A DNA stretch of 64,000 nucleotides from Hypomesus transpacificus (Eukaryota; Chordata; Actinopteri; Osmeriformes; Osmeridae), in the NCBI RefSeq assembly GCF_021917145.1, contig NC_061074.1, positions 6,475,017 to 6,539,016 on the forward strand, read 5' to 3'. The notes beneath the pieces were generated by a model. The model was not told the origin of the DNA, ran no database searches, and saw only the letters and a list, made by a program, of their open reading frames with translations. Position numbers and translations under genes: made by a program. Shown piece after piece: positions 43,082-55,684 of the stretch. Every line of letters starts with the position of its first letter. Position 1 is the stretch's first letter.

Positions 43082-44940
43082 GAATGGGATGATCTTGACT
43101 CTTGAGACGCACGTCCTCTTTCCTTTTCGACGGACTCTCAAGCCCAACGGAGAAACAGAAACCTATAACGAGAACAGAGAGAACCGGATCAGTTGAAGCA
43201 TATATTATAGACGATAACTTTCAAACGACACAAGACTACACGTAGAAAAACATTGAGTGTTTATCTTTTTCTTAAACATATTAACGCTAATTAAAACACA
43301 CAGCCATGTAGTTACACCGTACCATCACTATGCTTTTTATTAAACGTAGAAAGTTATAAAATAGCTAGGCTACTAATTAAAAAAAATCTATAATCTGGTT
43401 GCAATCTTGTTGCAATGTTTTAGCAAAGTTTTTGGAAGTTTTCTTCATGTAGCGAGGACGCAGAGCTGGTGCACTGAGAGCTCACCTTCATCAGTGGCAA
43501 TATCTCCGGCGCTGATAACCTATCAAACCTGTGCATTACGGTCTGCCCTGCTGAAGATTAAAGCCTATACTTAAATCTTTAACAGATTGTTTTAGAACGA
43601 GGCGTCTTCCCATGAAAGTTGGTCTGCGAATCACACATGGTATGTGTGAAATTGCACACAACGTATTTTAATGAGGGGCCGTATGTAGGCTCTTCAGGTC
43701 GGCCAAGAAATATTTTCCCACACCGGCTCGAGATTCAACCATACTGAACAAATTAGATTAGTGAGGTTTACTATTCACCGACATAGCGAATTTCTGTCGA
43801 CTCACAGATTCTGGGTTGGTGAGTTATTTGGTAATGATTCTTCATGATTAGTGAGAATAGATAGGCTATTAGATGACTTAATTTAACACGATTGTATTGA
43901 CTAATTATAGGCTATAGCCTATATATACTCATTTTTAGGTCTTATACCTTGATAAAGGAAATCAATTTTCCACTCACCTTGTGTTGGCAGATGTCAAGTG
44001 TCAATAACCCTGTGGTAATAAGCCTCAGTCTTTTTTTAAATAATTTTAGGGAACAATCGAAAGATTGAATCTAGATGACGTAGGGTACCACCATACATCA
44101 TGCATTTGAATAAAGTAATGTTGCTGACACCATGAAATCACAAAACTTAAATCACAAGGAGACTTCTTATATTGTCAATTGATTCCTTCATCAGTATTGA
44201 TAAATATATTGAACAATAACAAGCAAATGGTTGTTTTCGTTGATTTCTGACTGATTAAAATGTAACAATTAAACTTTAGGACTGTGCATGCAAACATAGC
44301 CTAGCCTGCCTAGGGCAATCGTGTAGGCAACGCATCAGAAAACTGCTCACCACCAGTTTCCGTAGCAGAACCACAACTTAAACACTTTCTTAAAACGAAT
44401 CTGACCTAATTTCAGTGTAGCCTATATATTTACAAGTTCACAACCAAAACACCACTGCTGCAGCCTGCATACACAGACACACAGATACCCCAGCAGTCAT
44501 CTTGGTGTATGAAGTACATTTTATATTATTGTTGTTATTTTTGATTGAATGGTTTAATGGTTTCACTTATCCTAAGCCTAAACTAAGTGACTGAAGCGAC
44601 TGGTATGGCATATGCCTTAGAATAGCATCAACATTAGTGTTTGTAGTTCCATTTTCATCCATTCGTTTTGTCTTCGTAAAAAGCATTTTACGCATACCGA
44701 TGGGGAGCAGATAAAACGTGAAGAAACATGATCTGAAACAACCTTATATGAACCACCATGTGAGTGGGTGTGATTGAAAGGGTAGTGTGCGGACCGCAGT
44801 AGGATTGAGCTGCATCACCCCTGCTTCCATAAAATTCCATATTCTTTTTGCCCAACATATGTTCAATAGATTGTAAAGTGGGTATTGTGATGGTTTGGTT
44901 GCCAATAGCTTGGATATGTAGCAAAATTAATTTCTGAACC
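43082..44940. other. Intergenic between the oxidase gene and snx19
   Basis: AT-rich, no gene recognised. It should hold the promoter and any 5' UTR exon of the oxidase gene on the minus strand, but no convincing TATA box or exon border could be fixed. Confidence 0.5.
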
Positions 44941-45590
44941 TTATGGGCTATTGATTTTTTTTACCCCCACTGCCGCGGCTGTTAGAATACGTCACGATAC
45001 AGGAAGTAAACAAACAGAAGTTGCTGTCAAAAGCTGTCACGATGATGATGCTCCTAGGAATCTCGAAAGAGTTGTAATGACTGAATTTTTGACGTAAGTG
45101 GGAAAAAAGACAGCTAGTTGAAGTTGCAACATAAAGTTACGTGTTATATGCAAGATCATGTGTTTTGGAAATCTTTGCAGCTGGTTATCCAATAATAGCT
45201 TGTGCTAAATAGCTAACGGTATATAGCTAAGCTTGCAAGCTAACCTGTGAAGAAAGCCATCTAGCTAAACCAGCCAATTCAGTGGCTAAAAGTTGAACAC
45301 GTTACACTTTTCTTTTGTCGCCTTCTAGTTAGCTAACAACTCGGTTCATTTACCTATCAAGCCCCTTCTACACCCTAGCCAGCAAACGTTACACTGTGCT
45401 AGCTAGTTATCTAGTTAACTGCACTGCTTCGATAGCTAAGGTAACGACACCTTTTTTTCCGAAGTTACAACATCCCTTTCCGTCTTTAAAAAAAGTCCCC
45501 TTTATTTATATATGCTAAAACTTGTCTAAACCAGTACACCGCCAGGCTTAATGCTGGCTGATAGGTTTACTCTGTTCTCTGTCCTAGCAG
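44941..45590 (+). promoter_or_regulatory. snx19 promoter, noncoding exon 1 and first intron
   Basis: A small GC-containing patch (CCGCGG, near 44974) is followed by ACGTCAC, a CRE-like core (near 44989), and AGGAAGT, an ETS-like site (45001). A good donor, GAC|GTAAGT, ends at 45093, and an acceptor, CCTAGCAG, ends at 45590, so a noncoding first exon of roughly 45010-45093 joins the coding exon. This is inference from splice signals only. Confidence 0.5.
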
Positions 45591-45618
45591 GCACAGCTGT
45601 GGTCCATGAAGCCCCTAC

Positions 45619-48600
45619 ATGTCCCAGCCTGAGGCAGCCCAGGGACAGGGCAGCATATCTGGTATGCTGAGCCAGATGAATCTGCTAGGACTGGGTGTTT
45701 TGCTGGCCTGGCTAGTGTTGTTCCACCTACTGGTCGACATATGGCTCCTGTGTGTGTTCACCAGTCTGCTGGTGGTGCTGGGGGGCTGGCTGTGCTCTCA
45801 GTTTGTGCTGAACTCAGACAACCTGCTCCACGTGGAGAGGTTCGTCAGCTTGGAGGAGACCCCCCAAACAGCCGAAGATGAACAAAAACTAGACCTGGAG
45901 ATCCAGAACACCATCAGGAAGATCGTACGGGACTTTGTGTGGTCTTGGTACAGCACGGTGTCGTCGGAGTGTGAGTTTGAGGTGGAGGTTCACAACGCTA
46001 TGTACTCTATGGCCCTGGAGCTGAAGAGGCGGGCCGGGCTGGTGGACCGGAGAGAGCTGACCCAGAGGGTGCTGGACCTGTACGGCTGCCACTTGCAAAG
46101 CTACTTCAGGTCCCTGGAGGTGCTGGAGGAGCAGGGCGATGACGAGGCAGAGTGTCTATGGAGGGTGTACTCCAGAGTCAGCTCCCCCCACCCTGCCCTG
46201 AAGAGCTCAGCCACAGAGGTGAACCAGGCACGGGCCATGGTGGATCTGCTTCTTCAGGTGCTAGTGCCCGCGCCACACCTGGAGACCCGCACAGGAAGGT
46301 TTGTGGTTGGCGAACTCATCACCTGCAACGTCTTATTGCCCCTCATCTCCAAACTGTCCGACCCAGACTGGCTCAACATGCTCATTGTGGGCATTTTTAC
46401 CAATTCAGCTAAACCAGCTCCGCCCCCGCCTGAGACCATGCCCCCTCTCCAGGAGCCGCCGATCCAGCATGAGGAGCCTCAGCAGGAGGTGGCCACCCCT
46501 CCTTGCCCTTTAACCTTCTGTATCCAGCCGGTCACACCCAATGACATGGAAGCAGACACCCCAGAACTAGCTGCCTATGACATCATCGATTCAGAAGAGC
46601 TGTACTGCCCTCAGATCCTGGAGGAGGAGGAGCCTCAACCGTACCTGAGGCAGTATCGGCGGCCCGGGAAGTCCAACCCCTTTTACCAGGAGAACGACTC
46701 TGACCTGGACTCTCCCCTCACAGACAAGAGGAGCTCCATGGAGTCCCTGCTCATGATTGGTCCAGATGAGGCGCTGGCTGACCGGTTCCGGGATTGTGCC
46801 ACGCCAACTGACGTCAGCAGTGTGGTGGACCTGGAGGACGACCTCCAGTCTTACCCCGGCCTATCAGAGAACCTGTCCTGCCCCAGGGTTCACCTGGAGC
46901 ATCCTGAAAGCTACAGACCTCATCTGGGGTCCTCTGATCCCGCTTCCTCCTCCAGCCTGAGCAGCCTACAGGAGCTGGACAGAGACAGGGAGAGTGTCGG
47001 CACGTCGGACAGAGAGCTGCTGCTGGGGGTGCCTGAGGGTGTGACTGTGGGGGGGACCCTGCCCTCCCCCCAGGCCTCGTTCAGCTTCCAGCCCCTCAGC
47101 AGTCCTGATGGACCCATCATCATCCAGAACCTCCGTATCACTGGCACCATCACCGCCATGGAGCACCGCGGCACCAGCTCCCATCCCTACACCCTGTACA
47201 CTGTCAAGGTCTCCTTCCTATACACTTACATGCTGTACGACACATCAGCTGTGTGCAATGTGTTTATATGTATAATCTGTGTATGTTTTAATGCAAGTGT
47301 ATACAGTGTTTGTGTAGATAATGTATGTGTAATATGCCACTGTGAGTGTCTAATACGTGTGTGTGTTGCAGTATGAGACGTCGATGGGCTGTGAGCCCCC
47401 TGCTGCAGACTCTGACCAGTCAGTGGCTTACCACACTGTCAACAGACGCTACAGCGAGTTCCTCAACCTGCAGACCCGCCTGGAAGAGAAACAAGAACTA
47501 CGCAAGATCCTCAAGAGTAAGAGTCTCTCTGTGGAGATATGAGGATGTGTGCTAGGGTGGTGGGGAGAAAAAAGAGATTGACATTTGAATCGTGATTCAG
47601 TCTTCTAGCAATTCAGATAGATTCCCTTTTTTTTATATATGTTTTTTTACTCTTGTACGTTTTATTTTTCTATGACAAAAACACTTAGCTTCCTATCACA
47701 GTCAAATATAAACAAGTAACACTAAACAGCATACTTGAATCAAATGTAAGCATATATTGAATCGAAACCCCAGGAATTGAATTTACCCCGGGAATCGATT
47801 TGAATCAAATTGTGAGGTACCAAAAGATTTCCACCCCTAATACCTGACATGTCTGTATTCTCTGGTGGAGATATGCATTCATGTGACCAGTCTGTACTCT
47901 CTTGTTTAGGTGTCAAGGGGCCAAAGAAAGTCTTTCCAGACCTGCCTTTTGGGAACATGGACAGTGACCGAGTGGAGGCCAGAAAAGGCCTTCTGGAGAC
48001 CTTCCTGAAGGTGGGACCTGGGGATCAGCACATCTTCACTACCTTGCATTTGCTCTCTCACCTTTCACACAGAGACAGAGAGAGAACATTATCTTGAAAG
48101 TTCTGTCCACAATCTAACAAGAGTTCTTGTTGGTGTGGTGAGCACTCAGGTGGTGTTTGAGACAGTATTATTACTACTACTAGTTTCTTTCACACCATTC
48201 GACCACCCTCACTAAAAGTGGTCCTCCACTTCCGTGTGCTGTGTCGCAGCAACTGTGTAGCATCCCTGAGACCGCCAACAGCGAGGAGATGCAGGAGTTC
48301 CTAGCTCTCAACACAGACGCCAGGATTGCCTTCGTCAAGAAGCCTTTCATCGTGTCACGCATAGACAAGGTACCGTTCTGACCCTGGGCCAGTGTGAGGT
48401 CTTTGACTGGATGATGTTATCAGACCGTGCAGATGAACTGTGTGTGTGTAGATGGTGGTGAATGTCATCGTGGACACGCTGAAGACGGCGTTCCCCCGTT
48501 CAGAGCTGCAGAGCCCGACTGAGGACACGGACGGAGAGACGGAGGGAGGGAGGAGCACGTCTGACAAGAAGAGCCGGTATGCAGGACCACACACCTGGAG

Positions 48601-51600
48601 AACATCAGCACACAGTTGGTCTAATGATAATCATGATGGTGGTGTGTGTGTGTGTGTGTGGTCCAGATCACGCCTGAAGTTTTCCAGTAAGATGGCTCCT
48701 GTCCTGAATGGCTCTGATATCAGGTCCCAGGTGGTCTATGGTGTTGCTGGCACCCGTCCGGTGAGTACCACTGGTGCACACTAAATAAATCACATGTTAT
48801 TGACATGTTATACATAGCATAAACACCAAGACAGCATCAGTCTCCCTGATTGAACCACAAAGGCTGTTCCAGCGGAGAGAAGCTCTATATAACAACACCG
48901 TACACCACACCACACTACATTCCCAGTACTGGGTTAGAGTATCCCTACCCTCGATCTACTCCACCACCACTTAGTGTTACCACCCTCTATATCTTTTCCA
49001 TCAGTTCTGTCGGTCTACAGTTAAGTAATCACGTTATAATCACCAGCAGATAGGCCTCACGCTGGTTATGCAGGCATGCCTTCCCCTCACTGCCGTCTCC
49101 CTGTGCCCAGGTGTGTGGCCGTCAGTCCCTGGACCACCTGGAGGCCTTCCTGAGGGAGCAGGAGAGGCTGGCGGGCCGGCTGGGGGGGGCTGAGCTGGGG
49201 CTGGAGGGCCAGCAGGACGGGCCCCCTGTCAGAGGAAAGGCAGAGTGCTGTGGCTGCCAGCAGAACAGCTTAAAAGGAGCCACTGAACAGGACACAGGTA
49301 CACCCGCACCTGGGACCGGATGGTTGATGCTGTCTGGCTGGTTGATGCTGTCTGGCTGGTTGATGCTGTCTGGCTGGTTGATGCTGTCTGGCTGGTTGAT
49401 GCTGTCTGGCAGACAGTGTTACAGAGGTTATGTGGGGGATTTCTAAATACTTCAGATAGTTTCACTTCGGAAAAACTAGTTGTTAAGGTTTACAAACTGA
49501 TTCTGGTTATTGGGAAATTGTCCCATCTGTCATGGGCTGATTCGTCAGATGTCATCTGGTGGATTGTCAGTTTGTGTGTGGGGAATGAGGAAGGAACAGA
49601 TGAGCAAGTAGATCAGACTCACCAAGTTCTCCTTCCCTCCCTCCCTCCCTCCCTCCCTCCCTCCCTCCCTCCCTCCCTCCCTCCCTCCCTCCCTCCCTCC
49701 CTCCCTCCCTCCCTCCCTCCCTCCCTCCCTCCCTCCCTCCCTCCCTCCACACAGGGCTGTTCCATGACAGGCCGACCTCATTACTTGATGTGGGACTTGT
49801 CTACCTCTCTTCCAACAGTAAAATGTTGTTTTTCAGGTTGTGATTGAATCCAGGTGGCTTGTTTAATGTCTGGGGAACATCTAACTGTAAGAGAATAGTT
49901 CATACTGAGGCCAAGAGAGTCAGGGTTAGGTGTCTTGCTCTTTCCCATTGGGCAGACAGTCAAGGTTAAGTGTCTTGCTCTCTTTAATTGGTCCAGACAG
50001 TCAGTGCCAGGTGTCTCCCTCTCACTAACCAGACACTGTAGCGTGCCGTCCCCGTTCAGTGATCTCACAGGCAACAGAAGTTGCACTACATTGACCTGTA
50101 ATGTTACACCATCGCCACTAGATGGCAGCATTATATCACATGCTATATTCGTGCTAAATCACATTCTGAACCATTCATCTTGAATGTAATTGCAATCGTA
50201 TCAAGCAGCACAAATACTTTGGACAATTCGTGTTTTGATGCAAAATTTTAAAGTCAGGAGCAGCACTTATAAAGAAATGAACTGGGGAAAGCAGAGACTT
50301 CTACTGACTTGTACAGTGATGTAATGACGTGGCTCTCTAGTCTGTGGAAAAACAACCTGGTTCTTAGAAAGTTTGCGAGCTGAACCAACCGGCGCTAACA
50401 ACAGCCCAGAACTAGGTTTGCTTTGGTGGAAAGGGGGTATCAGTGCCAACACAGGAACCTGAGGAGTGAGACTGCTATGATCTAGTCCTGCTGCCATACT
50501 GGAGCATGGGGCTACCTGACACTTACTGCTTGCCCTCTAACTGTGTGTGTGTGTGTCCACAGCATCTGAGACGGCCCTGGCAGATACGGCGCTGAACATT
50601 GTGTGTGTGCTGATCAGGGACCAGTGGAGCTGGCTGTGTAGTGAGAACTTCCAGAAGACCCTCCGGCTGCTGTTTGGAACCCTCATCAACAGGTGAGCCC
50701 CTCCACAACAGACCCAGACCCAGCACCAGACCCAGACCCAGCACCAGCACCAGCACCAGCACCAGCACCAGACCCAGACCCAGCACCAGACCCAGCACCA
50801 GACCCAGCACCAGACCCAGCACCAGACCCAGACCCAGACCCAGCACCAGCACCAGCACCAGCACCAGACCCAGCACCAGACCCAGCACCAGCACCAGCAC
50901 CAGACCCAGCACCAGACCCAGCACCAGCACCAGACCCAGCACCAGACCCAGACCCAGCACCAGACCCAGACCCAGCACCAGACCCAGCACCAGACCCAGC
51001 ACCAGCACCAGACCCAGCACCAGACCCAGACCCAGCACCAGACCCAGCACCAGACCCAGACCCAGCACCAGACCCAGACCCAGCACCAGACCCAGCACCA
51101 GCACCAGACCCAGCACGCTGAGACTCTGCGGGGGGGCGGGGGGGGTAGTCCAGGCATGGACACACAGACCCCATCAGTCTCCATGTCTGTGGTGACCGTG
51201 CTGCTGTGAGAGTCGGCACTGACCCGGCCTGGGGAGGACTGTGCTGCTCATCCATGTTGCTGTGTAGCGCTCAGGAATGTCAGCCGGGTCAGTGGCAGGG
51301 CCCAACACAACGTTTGTATGTGTGAGGCGTGAAGCGCTTCTCTTTCCAGACGGGAGTGTTTTATGGAACCTGGCTGCTTATTTCATTGTAAGACTTCAGT
51401 TATTTCTGAAAAATACAGACGTTTTGGAATTCCTATGGTCCAACTGTCCTGACCCCGGTGTTCCTCTGGTGGTGAGCCCTAACCTCATGTTCAGCTGTTT
51501 TCCACTTGAGGAAGCCTATCATGTCCACACTAGGCCTGAATCTTCTGGTTGATGGAGCCTGTGCTATTGAGGACTGTGTGAGGCCTTCTAGCCTTCTTGG

Positions 51601-54600
51601 AGACCTTGTGTGCAGCCATCATACAGTAATACAGAATGGAGTGGGACACACACACACACACAGCCCAGTCCTGGACTGAGAAAGACCCTGTGGTTGGCCA
51701 CACACAAAGCCAGCACATAGTGTGACACATGCAGTGGCCTTCCTTCGGCTACATGATCTGACTTGCTGTTGCGTACTTGACAGTCTGGTGCTGTCTGAAG
51801 GTTGTCAGAGGAGTCTGTCTGTCAGCTCAGTGCAGTCAGAGTGGAGAGCTTCCAAGGTGTGTGTGTGTGTGTGTGCATGCGTGTGTGTGTGTGTGTGTGG
51901 GGGGGGGGGTCTGTCTGTCTGTCCAGGGAGGCCCACAGCCAGGAGGCCTGTGCTTACTCTATTACAGATGACATAACCAGTTAGTGTACGGAGAGGAGGT
52001 GCAGACCCTGGAAACAGTATCCATGCCAATAAATGTGTGTGTGTGTGTGTGTGTGGGGGATATGTTTGTCTGGAAGAACAGCAGGTTCTAGTCATAAACG
52101 GGGTGCAGTTTGAGGGATGTCTGGTTATATAAAGTGGAAAGGGGGACAGTTTCAAATGAGGGTCTTGAAGGGGAGATATAGGGCTGTCTGGGAGGCTTGT
52201 TGTTCAGGCAGTAACTATCTGTGTGAGTGGATCTGAGAAAAGTCGACAAAGTTACAACTTCAACTTCAGGTCATTATTGGGTGGTTATTTGGTCCAGCCC
52301 AGAACTACTGTAACACCAGAACTACTGTACACTGTAACACACTGTAACACTAGTCACACATATCCCCAGCCCTCCTCTTTAAGAGCAGAATAAACAGTAC
52401 GTAATATTCTGACATGGACACACATCACTGCTCACTCCAGCCCTGTTGGTGCACCTGTAATATCACACACACGCACATGCTTCTTTCTCAGCACAGTGAA
52501 AGGTCCACTTGTAGTGGTGGAGCTGGCAGCACAGGGACAACACAGGGACCTCTCACAGCTCACCTCCCCTCTCCTTCCACACCCCTCCTTCCCTCTTTCT
52601 GTCCCTCTGCCTCACGACACCTGTCTGCCATAACATGCTGCTTTCTACTCCAATATTCCCAACTGGAATATTAATTTTCATAAACAATGAAAGTGCTGGG
52701 AGAAAGGGGCTGGGAGAGAGGGGCTGGGAGAGAGGGGCTGGGATAGAGAGGCTGGGAGAGAGGGGCTGGGATAGAGGGGCTGGGAGAGAGGGGCTGGGAG
52801 AGAGGGGCTGGGAGAGAGGGGCTGGGATAGAGAGGCTGGGAGAGAGGGGCTGGGATAGAGGGGCTGAGAGAGAGGGGCTGGGAGAGAGGGGCTGGGATAG
52901 AGAGGCTGGGAGAGAGGGGCTGGGAGAGAGGGGCTGGGAGAGAGGGGCTGGGAGAGAGGGGCTGGGATAGAGAGGCTGGGAGAGAGGGGCTGGGATAGAG
53001 GGGCTGGGAGAGAGGGGCTGGGAGAGAGGGGCTGGGAGAGAGGGGCTGGGATAGAGAGGCTGGGAGAGAGGGGCTGGGATAGAGGGGCTGGGAGAGAGGG
53101 GCTGGGAGAGAGGGGCTGGGAGAGAGGGGCTGGGAGAGAGGGCCTGGGATAGAGGGGCTGGGAGAGAGGGGCTGGGAGAGAGGGGCTGGGAGAGAGAGGC
53201 TGGGAGAGAGAGGCTGGGAGAGAGGGGCTGGGAGAGAGGGGCTGGGAGAGAGGGGCTGGGAGAGAGGGGCTGGGAGAGAGGGGCTGGGTGGGGAAGTGGA
53301 GACTGAGAACAGAGTGTACTGCAGTTTGTGCTCAGGCCTGCTGTCATCTGCTGAGCAGCTCCATGTGGTGAGCTGTTTAGCCAACGTCAAACGGGTCATT
53401 CATTCTGTGGTCATTCATTCTGTGGTCTTCTGCAGGCCGCCTGCCAGGGCTAGCATGGGTTGTCTCCATCTAGCCTCACTGCTGAGAGGAGAGCTGGGAG
53501 GGGGAAATCCCTCACGCCCGGCCCCCTGGGCCTCCAGCCCCCTGGGCCTCCAGCCCCCAGCCTCAACTCTGAGGCGGCCAGTAGGCAGCAGGTGGACAGT
53601 TTACAACACCTCAACGTGGTCTTCCACCTCAAGAGGAGTGGCTGTTCTTTATTCTAGTTTAAGTCAGAAACAGGACCAGCTGTTTTCAACATTGGATTGC
53701 TCTGACAAACGTAGCTCCCAACATGTCCCAGAGCAAAACTCGAACAACAGTTTTTTTTTTCTTCAAAGCAGTTCATCATTGAGTGAATGATGTGAGGGCT
53801 GCTCGACCCTGGATGTTAAAAGGAGGTTTTACAGTCTGAATTATTAGACCTACAATGGAGATCCTTCAGAGGGGGAGACTGCTCCTCCTCTCCTCTTAAC
53901 CTCCTCTGCTCTCCTTTCCAAATTCAGACTGCAGGTCAAGGTTAGGTAACTTTATGAAACATATTCTTGTATCCCAAACACCTCTCTACCCCCCAAGTGC
54001 CCTTTCTAGCCTAAGAGACATTCACTCAACCAGAATTAGACACAGTAATCCTAGCTCTTTGTAGCCTAGTTTAGCCTAGCGTAACACCAGGGGTCCCTCG
54101 GGAAAGCAGGACATTGAGACTTCCACAATTAGCTTAGCGTAGCGTAGCGCCCCGGCCCCTCAGGGAGGACATGAAAGCCCTCCTGGAGAAGCTGTGGTCA
54201 CGGCAACCTCCTCCCAGGAGGCTCAAGGAAGATATAGTTAGCTTCCTGACCAGTGTGTGAGCAGCAACACTATCCCACAGGGTAACTTAAACCTGATGGG
54301 TGATAAACACTGGAGTTCCTGGCTGGCAGACAGGGAGGTGAGGTCGCTTCTGTTTGCATCCAGCCCAGGGCTCTACAAGAAGGCAGAGAGGTGAGGTCGC
54401 TTCTGTTAACAGATGACCCGGAGGACATGAGAGCAGAGCTATGCTAGCAGCTTCATTGGTACCTCCAGAGGATCATGTCCCTCAGACCAGGACTGCAGTC
54501 CGGAGAACCAAGCCAAGGTCATTCTAGTTTAAATTTGGAGCCTGTTGATGTGCTTTTGACAAAATATGGCAGTGTTCAGTTAGAACAAGCATCTGTCAAG

Positions 54601-55643
54601 AGTCCATGGTGAGCCGGCTAAGTCATGTTTATGCATAAGCAGGAAATAGCCAATAATGAGCCCCTCTGATGACTGCGCCAGGTATGTAATACATCTCCAC
54701 TTTATACTGGCTTGAGGTGATTATAATGGGTCTTACTGCTGTGGCTTTATTATGGGAAGTGTGACCTCAAAGGCCTGCTGCTACAACTGTCTACAACAGG
54801 CTGGCCTAAAGCTGTTCTAGTTCTAGCAGGGTTAGAGCTCTCTAGCAGGGCTCTAGCAAGGCTTTCTACAACAGGCAACACTAGAGCTGTCTCCAAAGCA
54901 CTGCTTTAGGTTCTAGAACCACATGAAAGATGCATATGATCCGTCGTGTCCAGGTACCACAGACCCGTAAAATGACAAATGACACAAATACAGTTCAAGA
55001 GCCAGCCAAACCCTCTCCTAAGCTGGGTCCTCCATGTGTCTGGGGTGGACAGCGTCTCTGCGGGGTCGTCTGGTTGCTCTTAATGCCTTCCAGTCTGAAA
55101 CCCAGGCTGCTAGTTCTCATGCAGCCTCACATGCCATTCGTCCACCCTAATTGGTTCAAGGAAGGCTGAGATTTTGCTTGTGTGCCTGCCAGCGAATCAG
55201 TCTTCAGCTTTGAAAACGGTCATGTCAGGTAAAGTGTTTGCGTGTGTCTGCTCTGTCTGAGCGTGTGTGCGCATGTGAGTGTGCATGTGTGTGAGCCTAC
55301 AGTAGCAGGTTTGCACGTTTGTCTTCATGTTCCCCAGAGTGTTTTTGTACCGTTGGCTCTAGGCGTCCTCTCACCATAGAGACTATCATCTGACTTCCTG
55401 CTGTGCTGTACGTTGTGTGATTGGCAGGTGGCTGGATGTGGGGGTGGCTAACCTGTTGTGTACCCAGTACTGGGTGGCATACCTGAGGGGGCTGCAGGAG
55501 GCCATCTGGCCTGGGGGGTCACTGCCCGCACAGCCCCGCCCTCAACGCACCCCCCAGCAGAAGGTGGAGAGCAAGGAGGAGGCACACAGCTGCCTCATGA
55601 GCCTCATACCTGGTAGGTACTGTACCATGCACACACACACACA

Positions 55644-55684
<41 letters not shown>

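Noticed and set aside
45889..47184. Four antisense frames of 61-84 aa over snx19 exon 1.
   Set aside because: Shadows of a GC-rich coding exon; no conserved features.
49320..49847. A 175-aa open frame with VWLVDA and PPSLPPSL repeats.
   Set aside because: It runs through an 18-bp minisatellite and a CCCT array inside an snx19 intron.
50523..51255. Several overlapping open frames of 140-215 aa on both strands (Pro-Asp-Ala, Gly-Ala-Ser, Cys-Trp-Val and similar repeats).
   Set aside because: They are all products of the hexamer array in snx19 intron 8; every frame is open because the units contain no stop.
52553..53399. Pro-Ser-Leu repeat proteins of about 240-264 aa on the minus strand and a 111-aa frame on the plus strand.
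   Set aside because: They arise from the 14-bp minisatellite; no start context, family or splice support.
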